Source of the DNA: Nitratireductor sp. XY-223
GTDB taxonomy: Bacteria > Pseudomonadota > Alphaproteobacteria > Rhizobiales > Rhizobiaceae
DNA length: 64,000 nucleotides
Assembly: GCF_004959855.1 (NCBI RefSeq)
Contig: NZ_SPNT01000003.1
Location: 62,001 to 126,000 of the forward strand
Direction of reading: 5' to 3'
The notes beneath the pieces were generated by a model, which worked only from the letters and a program-made list of their open reading frames with translations, had not been told where the DNA came from and did no database searches. The position numbers and the translations under genes were made by a program. This document shows, piece after piece, positions 52,455 through 60,175 of the stretch; positions within the stretch are counted from its first letter, which is position 1, and each line of letters begins with the position of its first letter.

Positions 52455-53723
52455 ATGGGTATATCGCGCTTCGCGCTCCTGATGGTGGTGTTCATCGACA
52501 TCATGGGGCAGGGCCTGATGTACCCCCTGATCACCGCGATCCTGTTCAGCACCAGTCGGGAGTTTCTCCCGCACGACATGCCGGAGGCGGCGCGCGAAGT
52601 GCGCTACGGCATAGTCATCGGGCTGTTCTTCATCTCCTGGTTTTTCGGCGCGGCTTTCATCTCCAAGCTGTCCGACTATATCGGCCGCAAGTACGGGATG
52701 CTTATCTGCCTGACCGGAATGCTGACCGGCTACGTGCTGACCATCCTGGCGTTGATGACGTCCAGCTTCATCCTCCTCGTCGCCGGCCGCATTGTCGCCG
52801 GCTTCACGGCGGGCAACCAGCCGATCGCCCAGGCCGCGCTTATCGACATGGCGAAGGACACGGATGAAAAGAACCGGTTTATGGGCTACATCGCCGCCGC
52901 CGCTGCCGCCGGCCTGATGGGCGGGCCGATCATCGTCGGCGTGCTGGGCAGCAAAGAGGTGCTCGGTGACTTCGCCTCGCTGGAGCTTCCGACCTACTTT
53001 GCCGCGTTCATCGTGCTTGTGAATCTTTTGCTGATCCAGTTTTTCTTCAAGGAGACGCTCAAAAAGCGGCGCAAGGTCGATTTCGGCCTCTCCGAGGTGT
53101 TCCTGACCTTGTGGCGGGTCGCCAAACATCCGGTCGTTGCCCGGGTCGGCGGTGTCTTCTTTTTCGCGGTCCTCGGCCTCAACTGCTTCTTCATTTTCCT
53201 CGACAACTACGTGGTCGCGAAGTTCAGTTTCGGGACCTTCTCGTCAAGTGCGATCATCGTCGCGGCCGGCGGTGCGATGGCCTTCAGCAGCACCTTTCTG
53301 TTGGCGCCTGTCCTTGCCCGTTTCAGTCAGATCAGGACCATTGCGGTGACCGTGATCATCATGGCCGTGTTCCTGGCGCTGTTCATGGTCAATCCGTTCC
53401 CGGATCTGTCCTTCCTGCTGGTGCTGCCGATCCTCGCCGCCTTCGCGATCACCTATCCGACCCTGCTGCTGATGTTTTCGGAAACCGTCGACGAGACGCA
53501 GCAGGGCTGGGTCATGGGCGTGTCGATCGCGCTTTTCACACTGGGATCGGGATCGATTTCACTGGTCGGCGGGCTGACCATGGCGGAAAACCGCGATCTT
53601 CCCTTCATGATCGGACTTGGCGCCTTTGCGGTCGCATTAATCCTGGTCGCCACCGCCTGGCGCTCCGACAAGGTGCTCCGGCTCGATCCGAAGAACCGCG
53701 AAGCGGAGCCGGCCGAGGCCTGA
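52455..53723 (+). CDS. MFS transporter (TetA-like)
   Basis: KLSDYIGRKYGMLICLTGMLTGYVLT...LLVAGRIVAGFTAGNQPIAQAALIDMAKD. Confidence 0.88.
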   Translation: MGISRFALLMVVFIDIMGQGLMYPLITAILFSTSREFLPHDMPEAAREVRYGIVIGLFFISWFFGAAFISKLSDYIGRKYGMLICLTGMLTGYVLTILALMTSSFILLVAGRIVAGFTAGNQPIAQAALIDMAKDTDEKNRFMGYIAAAAAAGLMGGPIIVGVLGSKEVLGDFASLELPTYFAAFIVLVNLLLIQFFFKETLKKRRKVDFGLSEVFLTLWRVAKHPVVARVGGVFFFAVLGLNCFFIFLDNYVVAKFSFGTFSSSAIIVAAGGAMAFSSTFLLAPVLARFSQIRTIAVTVIIMAVFLALFMVNPFPDLSFLLVLPILAAFAITYPTLLLMFSETVDETQQGWVMGVSIALFTLGSGSISLVGGLTMAENRDLPFMIGLGAFAVALILVATAWRSDKVLRLDPKNREAEPAEA

Positions 53724-53725
53724 TT

Positions 53726-55231
53726 CTACTGAAAGGCGGGCTCGAAGAAGCTGCGCAGTTTGCGCGAATGCAGCCGCTCGGGGGGCATCGCCGCAAGCTT
53801 CTCGAGCGCGAGGATGCCGATCTTCAGATGCTGGTTGACCTGCGTCCGGTAGAAATCCGTCGCCATGCCCGGCAGCTTCAGTTCACCGTGCAGCGGCTTG
53901 TCCGAGACGCACAGCAGCGTGCCGTACGGAACGCGGAACCGGAAGCCGTTGGCGGCGATGGTGGCCGATTCCATATCGAGCGCGATGGCGCGTGACTGCG
54001 ACAGGCGATGCACCGGACCGCTCTGGTCGCGCAGCTCCCAGTTCCGGTTGTCGATGGTCGCCACCGTTCCGGTGCGCATGATGCGCTTGAGGTCGTAGCC
54101 GTCCAGCCCGGTGACTTCGGCGACCGCCTCCTGCATCGCCACCTGGACCTCGGCAAGCGCCGGGATCGGGACCCAGACCGGCAGGTCGTCGTCCAGCACA
54201 TGGTCCTCGCGCACATAGGCGTGCGCCAGCACGTAGTCGCCGAGTTGCTGGCTGTTGCGCAGGCCGGCGCAGTGCCCGAGCATCAGCCAGGAATGCGGGC
54301 GCAGCACCGCGACATGGTCGGTGATGGTCTTGGCATTGGACGGTCCGACGCCGATATTGATCATGGTGATGCCGGCGTGGTTGTCCCGCTTGAGATGATA
54401 GGCCGGCATTTGCGGCATCCGTGCCGGGCCGACATCCGGCCGCGGCGCGATGTCGCCGGCGCATGTGATGGCGTTGCCCGGCTCGACGAACGCGTCGTAG
54501 CCGCCGCCGCCGTCGGCCATCAGGGTCTTGGCGAAGGCGCAGAATTCCTCGACATAGAACTGGTAGTTTGTAAACAGCACGAAATTCTGGAAATGCTCGG
54601 CGCGTGTCGCCGTGTAGTGCGACAGCCGCGCCAGCGAGTAGTCGATGCGCTGGGCCGTGAAGGCGGCAAGCGGCAGCGGGCCTCCGGGATCCGGATCGTA
54701 GGTGCCGTTGACGATTTCGTCGTCGGTCACGTTGAGATCCGGTGCGTCGAAAACGTCGCGAAGCGGCACGGAAATATTGTTTGCGAAGGAGGCGTCGACA
54801 TTGGCATCCTCGCCGAGCGCGAAGTGCAGCGGGATGGGGGTCGCCGATTCCTCGACGATGACTTGCAGATCATGGTTCTTGATCAGCAATTCCAGTTGCT
54901 GCTCGAGATAGGACTTGAAGAGGCCGGGCCGGGTGATGGTCGCCGTGTAAGTGCCCGGCGACGTCACGTGACCGAAGGAAAGGCGGCTGTCGACATGGGT
55001 GAAGCTCGATGTCGAGACACGCACCTGCGGGTAAAAGGCGCGATAGCGGGCGCCTTCGACCGCGTCACCGCTTCCGAAGGACTGAAAGTGATCACGCAGG
55101 AAAGCCGTGTTGCGCTGGTAGATCGCCTGCAGGGCGGCAACGGCCTCCTTGGCGCTTGAGAATGATTCGGGGTTGATCGCCGGCGGCGTTACGACGGCCG
55201 ATTTGTTCTTTTGGCTGATTCGTGTGTCCAT
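53726..55231 (-). CDS. amn: AMP nucleosidase
   Basis: MINIGVGPSNAKTITDHVAVLRPHSWLMLGHCAGLRNSQQLGDYVLAHAYVREDHVLDDDLPVWVPIPALAEVQ. Confidence 0.95.
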   Translation of the reverse strand: MDTRISQKNKSAVVTPPAINPESFSSAKEAVAALQAIYQRNTAFLRDHFQSFGSGDAVEGARYRAFYPQVRVSTSSFTHVDSRLSFGHVTSPGTYTATITRPGLFKSYLEQQLELLIKNHDLQVIVEESATPIPLHFALGEDANVDASFANNISVPLRDVFDAPDLNVTDDEIVNGTYDPDPGGPLPLAAFTAQRIDYSLARLSHYTATRAEHFQNFVLFTNYQFYVEEFCAFAKTLMADGGGGYDAFVEPGNAITCAGDIAPRPDVGPARMPQMPAYHLKRDNHAGITMINIGVGPSNAKTITDHVAVLRPHSWLMLGHCAGLRNSQQLGDYVLAHAYVREDHVLDDDLPVWVPIPALAEVQVAMQEAVAEVTGLDGYDLKRIMRTGTVATIDNRNWELRDQSGPVHRLSQSRAIALDMESATIAANGFRFRVPYGTLLCVSDKPLHGELKLPGMATDFYRTQVNQHLKIGILALEKLAAMPPERLHSRKLRSFFEPAFQ

Positions 55232-55338
55232 GCGCTAATATAGTCACCGCCGCGTGACATGAAAACGACCATGGACGGGTTCCGGCTCAAATTTGAATTT
55301 CAGGATTAATGGCCTGCCGTGCGGCGGTCGGGACGGTT

Positions 55339-55509
55339 TTATCGGTTTCGCTGCAGGCTGACGAATATGACCAGCCCCGCGCCTTTCATGCTCGCTCTGT
55401 CCGGCCCTGCCTGATGGGCCGCGAAACCCGCGACCGGGCCGATGAAGAACATGCTGACAAGGCCGATACGCAGCACTGTTGAAACCAGGTCAGAAGTCTT
55501 GGCGATCAT
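55339..55509 (-). CDS. Small (56 aa) putative membrane/secreted protein
   Basis: MIAKTSDLVSTVLRIGLVSMFFIGPVAGFAAHQAGPDRASMKGAGLVIFVSLQRNR; GGAG upstream of ATG; below the ORF-track cutoff. Confidence 0.45.
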   Translation of the reverse strand: MIAKTSDLVSTVLRIGLVSMFFIGPVAGFAAHQAGPDRASMKGAGLVIFVSLQRNR

Positions 55510-55524
55510 GATAGTCTCCGCGAT

Positions 55525-55704
55525 TCAGTATTCGGTTGCAGGGCCGCAGCCCGGTTCTTCCAGGCTGATGCAGGGCACGGCCTGTCCGGCGACCCAGGAA
55601 CGGCTGTGTCTGTCCTGTTTGCCCACCGCGAAAGCGACTGCGCCTGCCAGGATGGCAAAGGCCAGGCTGATCAGGATGAAACGGCGGGTCAGAACGGCGA
55701 TCAT
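55525..55704 (-). CDS. Small (59 aa) putative single-TM protein
   Basis: MIAVLTRRFILISLAFAILAGAVAFAVGKQDRHSRSWVAGQAVPCISLEEPGCGPATEY; AAGGAA upstream of ATG. Confidence 0.5.
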   Translation of the reverse strand: MIAVLTRRFILISLAFAILAGAVAFAVGKQDRHSRSWVAGQAVPCISLEEPGCGPATEY

Positions 55705-55930
55705 GGTGCATTCCTTGGGTTCACGGCATTTGATGATGCGATCATGCACGAGGCGCTCTGAACCGGTGCTGATGGGTGCGTTCATCGCCCGTTCACAAAA
55801 CCAGAAGCGGTGAATCCTGCGGGAAATGGGCGGAAGCGGCGTCGCCGCCGGGCCTCGAATCGGCCGGGCGCGGTTCAATTTGCGTCATGGCTGCCCTATG
55901 TCTGTTGCTGTCAGCAATCGGAGACGGAAT

Positions 55931-56638
55931 ATGGCAGAGCAGAATTCGCCAATTGAACTTTACTATTGGCCAACGCCCAACGGCTGGAAAATTACCATCA
56001 TGCTGGAGGAGCTTGGCGTCCCATACGTTGTCAAATATGTGAATATCGGAAAAGGGGAGCAGTTCGAGCCCGCATTTTTAAAGATAGCCCCGAACAACCG
56101 GATGCCCGCGATCGTCGATCCGGAGGGGCCGGACGGCGAGCCCATCTCGGTATTTGAATCCGGCGCCATCCTTCAATATCTCGGCCGGAAATTCGGCAAG
56201 TTCTACCCGAGCGACGAGCGTGATCGCGTCGCCGCCGACGAGTGGCTGTTCTGGCAGATGGGCGGGCTCGGTCCAATGGCCGGCCAGGCGCATCACTTCC
56301 GTCAATACGCGCCCGAGGAAGTGCCTTACGCGATCGATCGCTACACCAACGAGGTCAACCGACTGTACGGGGTCATGAATGAGCGGCTGGCGAGCCACGA
56401 GTATCTCGCGGGCGATTATTCGATCGCCGACATGGCGTGTATCGGCTGGGTCATCCCTTTCGAGCGGCAGGGCCAGACGCTTGAGGAGTTTCCGAACCTC
56501 AAACGCTGGTTCGATGTGATGATGGCGAAGCCCGCGGTTGAGCGGGCCCTGGAGGTCGGCAAGGAAGAACGGGCCAAACACAACATCGCCGACGACAAGG
56601 AGGCGCAAAAGGTCCTGTTCGGCCAGCGGGCGCGCTAG
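55931..56638 (+). CDS. Glutathione S-transferase family protein
   Basis: IELYYWPTPNGWKITIMLEELGVPYVVKYVNIGKGEQFEPAFLKIAPNNRMPAIVD (YfcG/Ure2-like). Confidence 0.92.
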   Translation: MAEQNSPIELYYWPTPNGWKITIMLEELGVPYVVKYVNIGKGEQFEPAFLKIAPNNRMPAIVDPEGPDGEPISVFESGAILQYLGRKFGKFYPSDERDRVAADEWLFWQMGGLGPMAGQAHHFRQYAPEEVPYAIDRYTNEVNRLYGVMNERLASHEYLAGDYSIADMACIGWVIPFERQGQTLEEFPNLKRWFDVMMAKPAVERALEVGKEERAKHNIADDKEAQKVLFGQRAR

Positions 56639-56654
56639 CGACTGCGTGGCGGCG

Positions 56655-57002
56655 CTATTTCCTCGTCCAGGTCTGGGCCTGGCAGATCAGGCCGCCCAGC
56701 ACGCAACCCTGCATCTTCATCTGCGATCCGGTGATCGAGGCCTTGCCCGTATAGGTCCTGTCGGTCTCCGGGTCGGTGATCTTGCCCCTGTAGCGTCCGC
56801 CGGCATTGGCCAGCGTTCCGATGGTGGCGCCCGCATAGGTGCCGGTTTTCAGCGTAACGCAGAAGTTTCCGCCGCCACAGGGCGCAATGGCGGCGGTCTC
56901 TCCCGATTGCGTGCGCCAATTGCCGACGATCGGGTCGGCCGCGAGCGCGGTGCCGCCCAACGAAGCCAGAATGAAAGCCGTAGCGGCGGTGTGTTTCAGC
57001 AT
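56655..57002 (-). CDS. DUF2147 family exported protein
   Basis: Signal peptide; DPIVGNWRTQSGETAAIAPCGGGNFCVTLKTG...GKITDPETDRTYTGKASITGSQMKMQGCVLGGLICQAQTW. Confidence 0.85.
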   Translation of the reverse strand: MLKHTAATAFILASLGGTALAADPIVGNWRTQSGETAAIAPCGGGNFCVTLKTGTYAGATIGTLANAGGRYRGKITDPETDRTYTGKASITGSQMKMQGCVLGGLICQAQTWTRK

Positions 57003-57039
57003 GTTCGCTCCGGGGATCGCTTGAAGAATGCCCTATTGC

Positions 57040-57055
57040 TTGACGTAAAGGTCAA
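57040..57055. promoter_or_regulatory. Near-palindromic operator TTGACGTAAAGGTCAA (same class as 50532-50547)
   Basis: 16-bp near-palindrome 38 bp upstream of the DUF2147 start. Confidence 0.55.
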
Positions 57056-57260
57056 CCGAAATCCAGTCCTTTTTGCGGTGACGGGCCGGTTTTCGGCTTC
57101 GAAGTCACAGGATTTTCGGCTGATCAATCGCTGCCGTGGTTAGCGATTGGTTGATATCGGATCGATTCATTTTGAATTAATTTGTCTTCAAAAGCCTGCG
57201 TTCCCCGCTTTTCGATGATTAATAAAAGTTCAATTTTACCAATGGTTTGAACTTTGTTTG

Positions 57261-57290
57261 CCGGCAGTTAAGCATGCCGTTTAACGCCGG
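57261..57290. repeat. Inverted repeat in long leader region
   Basis: CCGGCaGTTAA-gcatgccgt-TTAACGCCGG; 10-bp arms with one bulged A. Confidence 0.5.
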
Positions 57291-57406
57291 ATTCAACCCC
57301 GACGGTCAAACTCCACCCATCACGACGAAGCCGGAAAACCGGCAGCAAATAAGGCTCTTGGAAGCTTAACAGGGTAAAGACAACTTATTCGACGGGGACT
57401 TTGAAA

Positions 57407-57673
57407 ATGGCACGTTTTGAGATTCTGGATCAGCAGCTTGCGGCAATGGGCGGTGAGGCTGAAGCGGAGATCTTCTGCGAGATGGGACTGATGTATGCGG
57501 CCGGACGCGACTGCGCGATGGATTTCATCGCCGCGCACAAATGGCTCAACATTGCGGCGATCAAGGGATCGAACCGTGCCGCCGAGTTGCGGTCGGATCT
57601 CGCCAGGAGCATGACCAAGACCGACCTGGCCGAAGCGCTTCGCTCCGCGCGCGAATGGATGACCATGCACTGA
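57407..57673 (+). CDS. Small SEL1-like repeat protein
   Basis: MARFEILDQQLAAMGGEAEAEIFCEMGLMYAAGRDCAMDFIAAHKWLNIAAIKGSNRAAELRSDLARSM. Confidence 0.75.
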   Translation: MARFEILDQQLAAMGGEAEAEIFCEMGLMYAAGRDCAMDFIAAHKWLNIAAIKGSNRAAELRSDLARSMTKTDLAEALRSAREWMTMH

Positions 57674-57753
57674 TCGCGGCAGCGGTCGTAAAGGGCAGGG
57701 CGCACCAATCTCCGTGCGCTGCTCCGACGTGTTGACCTAATTGCATTATTCCG

Positions 57754-57773
57754 GCCGGGCAGGAATGCCCGGC
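57754..57773 (+). terminator. GC hairpin between SEL1-like gene and porin 1 (possible weak terminator or attenuator)
   Basis: GCCGGGCA-GGAA-TGCCCGGC followed by ATCGTTT. Confidence 0.45.
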
Positions 57774-57800
57774 ATCGTTTCCGGACCGACTTCCGGTTGA

Positions 57801-57827
57801 TGACCTCCAGAACATGACTGGAGGTCA
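57801..57827 (+). promoter_or_regulatory. Hairpin occluding the Shine-Dalgarno of porin 1
   Basis: TGACCTCCAG-aacatga-CTGGAGGTCA; perfect 10-bp stem, GGAGGT fully paired, ATG at 57831. Confidence 0.65.
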
Positions 57828-57973
57828 GAAATGAAAATCAAGAGCCTTCTTCTCGGCTCCGCTGCGGCAATGCTCGCAGTCTCCGGTGCTTCTGCGGCAG
57901 ACGCTATCGTCGCAGCTGAGCCGGAACCCGTCGAATATGTGCGCGTCTGTGACGCCTTCGGCGCTGGTTACTT
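57815..57973 (+). repeat. 159-bp perfect inverted repeat, porin 1 copy
   Basis: Identical to the reverse complement of 61125-61283, by manual base-by-base comparison. Confidence 0.9.
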
Positions 57974-59000
57974 CTACATCCCGGGCACGGAAACCTGCCT
58001 GAAGATCAGCGGTTTCGTCCGCATGAATGTAACCTATTCCAACAATGATGTCGGCGAGCAGACGTCAAGCGCAAGCAGCTGGGGTACTTCGGTACGCGGT
58101 CGCGTGAACTTCCAGGCCAAGGAAGACACCGAATATGGTGTTCTGCATGCCTATGTCCGTTTGCAGGGTGACAATTCCGGCGGCGGCGATGGTGCCGTGG
58201 TGGTCGACCAGGGTTACGCAGAACTGGGCGGCCTTGTCTTTGGTTACACGGAAAGCGTCTGGGTCAGCTCCAAGAACGGTGGTGCATCGGGTTTCGGTTC
58301 GCACTCTGACAACGGATTGAACTACGGTTACGGCCAGGCCAACCAGATCGGTTACAACTTCACCGGTGCTAACTGGTTCGCGGCCATTTCGGCACAGGAC
58401 GATGGTGACGCTTCAAGTGCAATGCCTGACATCGCGGGCCGTATCGGCGGCGTTTTCGCCGGTGCGACGATCTATGCCGCTGCCGGTTACGACCAGTCGG
58501 CTGAAAACTTCGGCGTCAAGCTCGGCCTCAACACCGACATCGGTCCGGCCGGCAATCTGATCGTTCAGGGTTTCTACGCTGACGGTCCGACGATCTTTGG
58601 TGCAAACACGACGCTTCCACTGACAGCAGCCACGAAGGGTACACGTACCGCCGAATGGTCTGTCCTGGCGTCTTATCAGCACCAGTTCACGCCGAACTTC
58701 AAGGGTTCGGTCGGTGGTCAGTATTCCGCTGACTACTACGCAACCGCCCTCAACAGCATTCTGAATGCTGCGCCGGGTACCGTAACGACGACGCAGACTG
58801 CCCTTGGAAGCGCTTCTTCCGGGATCGACTCCTGGGCTGTTGAAGGTGTTCTCGTCTGGAACCCGGTTGCAAACCTCGAAGTTCGCGGTGAGGTTCGCTA
58901 CACCACTTTCTCTGGTCTGGCAGCCGGACTTCCTGCAGGCAGCTACTTCGGCGTCGATGATCAGGTCGACACGCTGTTCCGTCTGCAGCGCAACTTCTAA
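57831..59000 (+). CDS. Outer-membrane porin, Omp2/RopA type (paralog 1)
   Basis: MKIKSLLLGSAAAMLAVSGASAADAIVAAEPEPVEYVRVCDAFGAGYFYIPGTETCLKISGFVRM...C-terminal FRLQRNF. Confidence 0.95.
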   Translation: MKIKSLLLGSAAAMLAVSGASAADAIVAAEPEPVEYVRVCDAFGAGYFYIPGTETCLKISGFVRMNVTYSNNDVGEQTSSASSWGTSVRGRVNFQAKEDTEYGVLHAYVRLQGDNSGGGDGAVVVDQGYAELGGLVFGYTESVWVSSKNGGASGFGSHSDNGLNYGYGQANQIGYNFTGANWFAAISAQDDGDASSAMPDIAGRIGGVFAGATIYAAAGYDQSAENFGVKLGLNTDIGPAGNLIVQGFYADGPTIFGANTTLPLTAATKGTRTAEWSVLASYQHQFTPNFKGSVGGQYSADYYATALNSILNAAPGTVTTTQTALGSASSGIDSWAVEGVLVWNPVANLEVRGEVRYTTFSGLAAGLPAGSYFGVDDQVDTLFRLQRNF

Positions 59001-59001
59001 G
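58974..59001 (+). repeat. 28-bp perfect inverted repeat at porin 3' ends (copy 1)
   Basis: CTGTTCCGTCTGCAGCGCAACTTCTAAG, same as reverse complement of 60148-60175. Confidence 0.85.
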
Positions 59002-59065
59002 CTGAACTGAATAAACCAAAGCAGTCGCCCGATAACGGGCGGCTGCAACTTAAAAGTTGCATACG

Positions 59066-59095
59066 CCTGGTAGTGTTTACTACCGGGTGTTTTGG
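59066..59095 (+). terminator. Probable terminator downstream of porin 1
   Basis: CCTGGTAGT-gttt-ACTACCGGG followed by TGTTTT. Confidence 0.6.
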
Positions 59096-59146
59096 CTTGC
59101 CTAGAGGAAACAACCTGTGTTAAGCAAAACCATACCCATACAACTT

Positions 59147-59171
59147 TACCAATTGACGCGTCTAAATGGTA
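59147..59171. other. Imperfect palindrome upstream of integrase (candidate recombinase core or operator site)
   Basis: TACCAATT-GACGCGTC-T-AAATGGTA; central 8 bp self-complementary, arms 7/8 complementary. Confidence 0.35.
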
Positions 59172-59203
59172 TTTCTTGATATTGTTTGTTCCGGTTGTAG
59201 GTC

Positions 59204-60049
59204 ATGCTTAAAAAAGAAGACAGTAATTTAGTAGAACTTTGGGAAGCTTACAGCGATTTACTATGGGAGGAAGGCAAGCATAAAGAAGCATGTCGTAGTT
59301 ATATTGACGAAATAAGCCGTTTTATGTTGTATAGCGGCAGGAGAAAATTCGACAACAACTTGCTGGATGATCTGACGATTCACTTCCGCCAGAAGGGCAA
59401 TCGCAACTCAACGATCAACCGCAAGTTTGCAAGTCTTTCCAAACTGCTGCGCAGGCATCACAGGAACGGCGGGCTCGCACAGCTTCCCGAATTCCGGAAA
59501 CTGCCGGAGCGAAACGCCCGGATCCGGTTTCTTTCAAGGGAAGAAGAGACCGATCTGTTCAGCCGGATCAACGCCATAGACAATTCCTACGCCCGGCTCA
59601 GTCTTTTCCTGGTCGAGACTGGTGCACGGGTTGGGGAGGCTCTGAAACTGAATTGGGGGGATATCGAGGGTGATTATATCACCTTCTGGGAGACCAAATC
59701 ATACCGGCCCCGGACCATCCCGATGACGATCCGCGCCAAGAAAGCCGTATCCGAACAACGCAGTGCATCGGGGCGTAAGCCGGGCCCTTTTCACGGGATT
59801 GCCTACGCAAAATATCGCAACGCCTGGCATGAGGCCAAGGATAGCACCCATATGCGCGATGATCGCCAGGTCGTACCACACGTGTTGCGGCACACCTGCG
59901 CATCACGCCTTGCCCAGTCGGGAGTCGATATCAAAAGGATCCAGGAATTCCTGGGGCATCGGACACTCAGCATGACGCTGCGCTATGCGCATCTATCACC
60001 GAAACATCTTGATGTTTGTGCTGAGGCCTTGAACAAGCTGCACCACTGA
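59204..60049 (+). CDS. Tyrosine-type site-specific recombinase/integrase
   Basis: 281 aa; TGARVGEALKLNWGDI, HVLRHTCASRLAQSGVDIKRIQEFLGHRTLSMTLRYAHLSP (R...HxxR...H...Y intact). Confidence 0.93.
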   Translation: MLKKEDSNLVELWEAYSDLLWEEGKHKEACRSYIDEISRFMLYSGRRKFDNNLLDDLTIHFRQKGNRNSTINRKFASLSKLLRRHHRNGGLAQLPEFRKLPERNARIRFLSREEETDLFSRINAIDNSYARLSLFLVETGARVGEALKLNWGDIEGDYITFWETKSYRPRTIPMTIRAKKAVSEQRSASGRKPGPFHGIAYAKYRNAWHEAKDSTHMRDDRQVVPHVLRHTCASRLAQSGVDIKRIQEFLGHRTLSMTLRYAHLSPKHLDVCAEALNKLHH

Positions 60050-60095
60050 CGACGGGGTTCCGTCGGTCACGGCGCGCCCGGTGAAGAAGGCAAAG

Positions 60096-60129
60096 AAAAA
60101 GCCCGGCAGCCAAGCTGCCGGGCTCTTTT
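60096..60129. terminator. Bidirectional terminator between integrase and porin 2
   Basis: AAAAA-GCCCGGCAGC-caa-GCTGCCGGGC-TCTTTT; perfect 10-bp stem. Confidence 0.9.
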
Positions 60130-60147
60130 GACGTGTATCTAAGCGAC

Positions 60148-60175
60148 CTTAGAAGTTGCGCTGCAGACGGAACAG
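60148..60175 (-). repeat. 28-bp perfect inverted repeat at porin 3' ends (copy 2)
   Basis: CTTAGAAGTTGCGCTGCAGACGGAACAG. Confidence 0.85.

Noticed and set aside
54008-55159. 383-aa plus-strand ORF antisense to amn
   Set aside because: Shadow frame of AMP nucleosidase.
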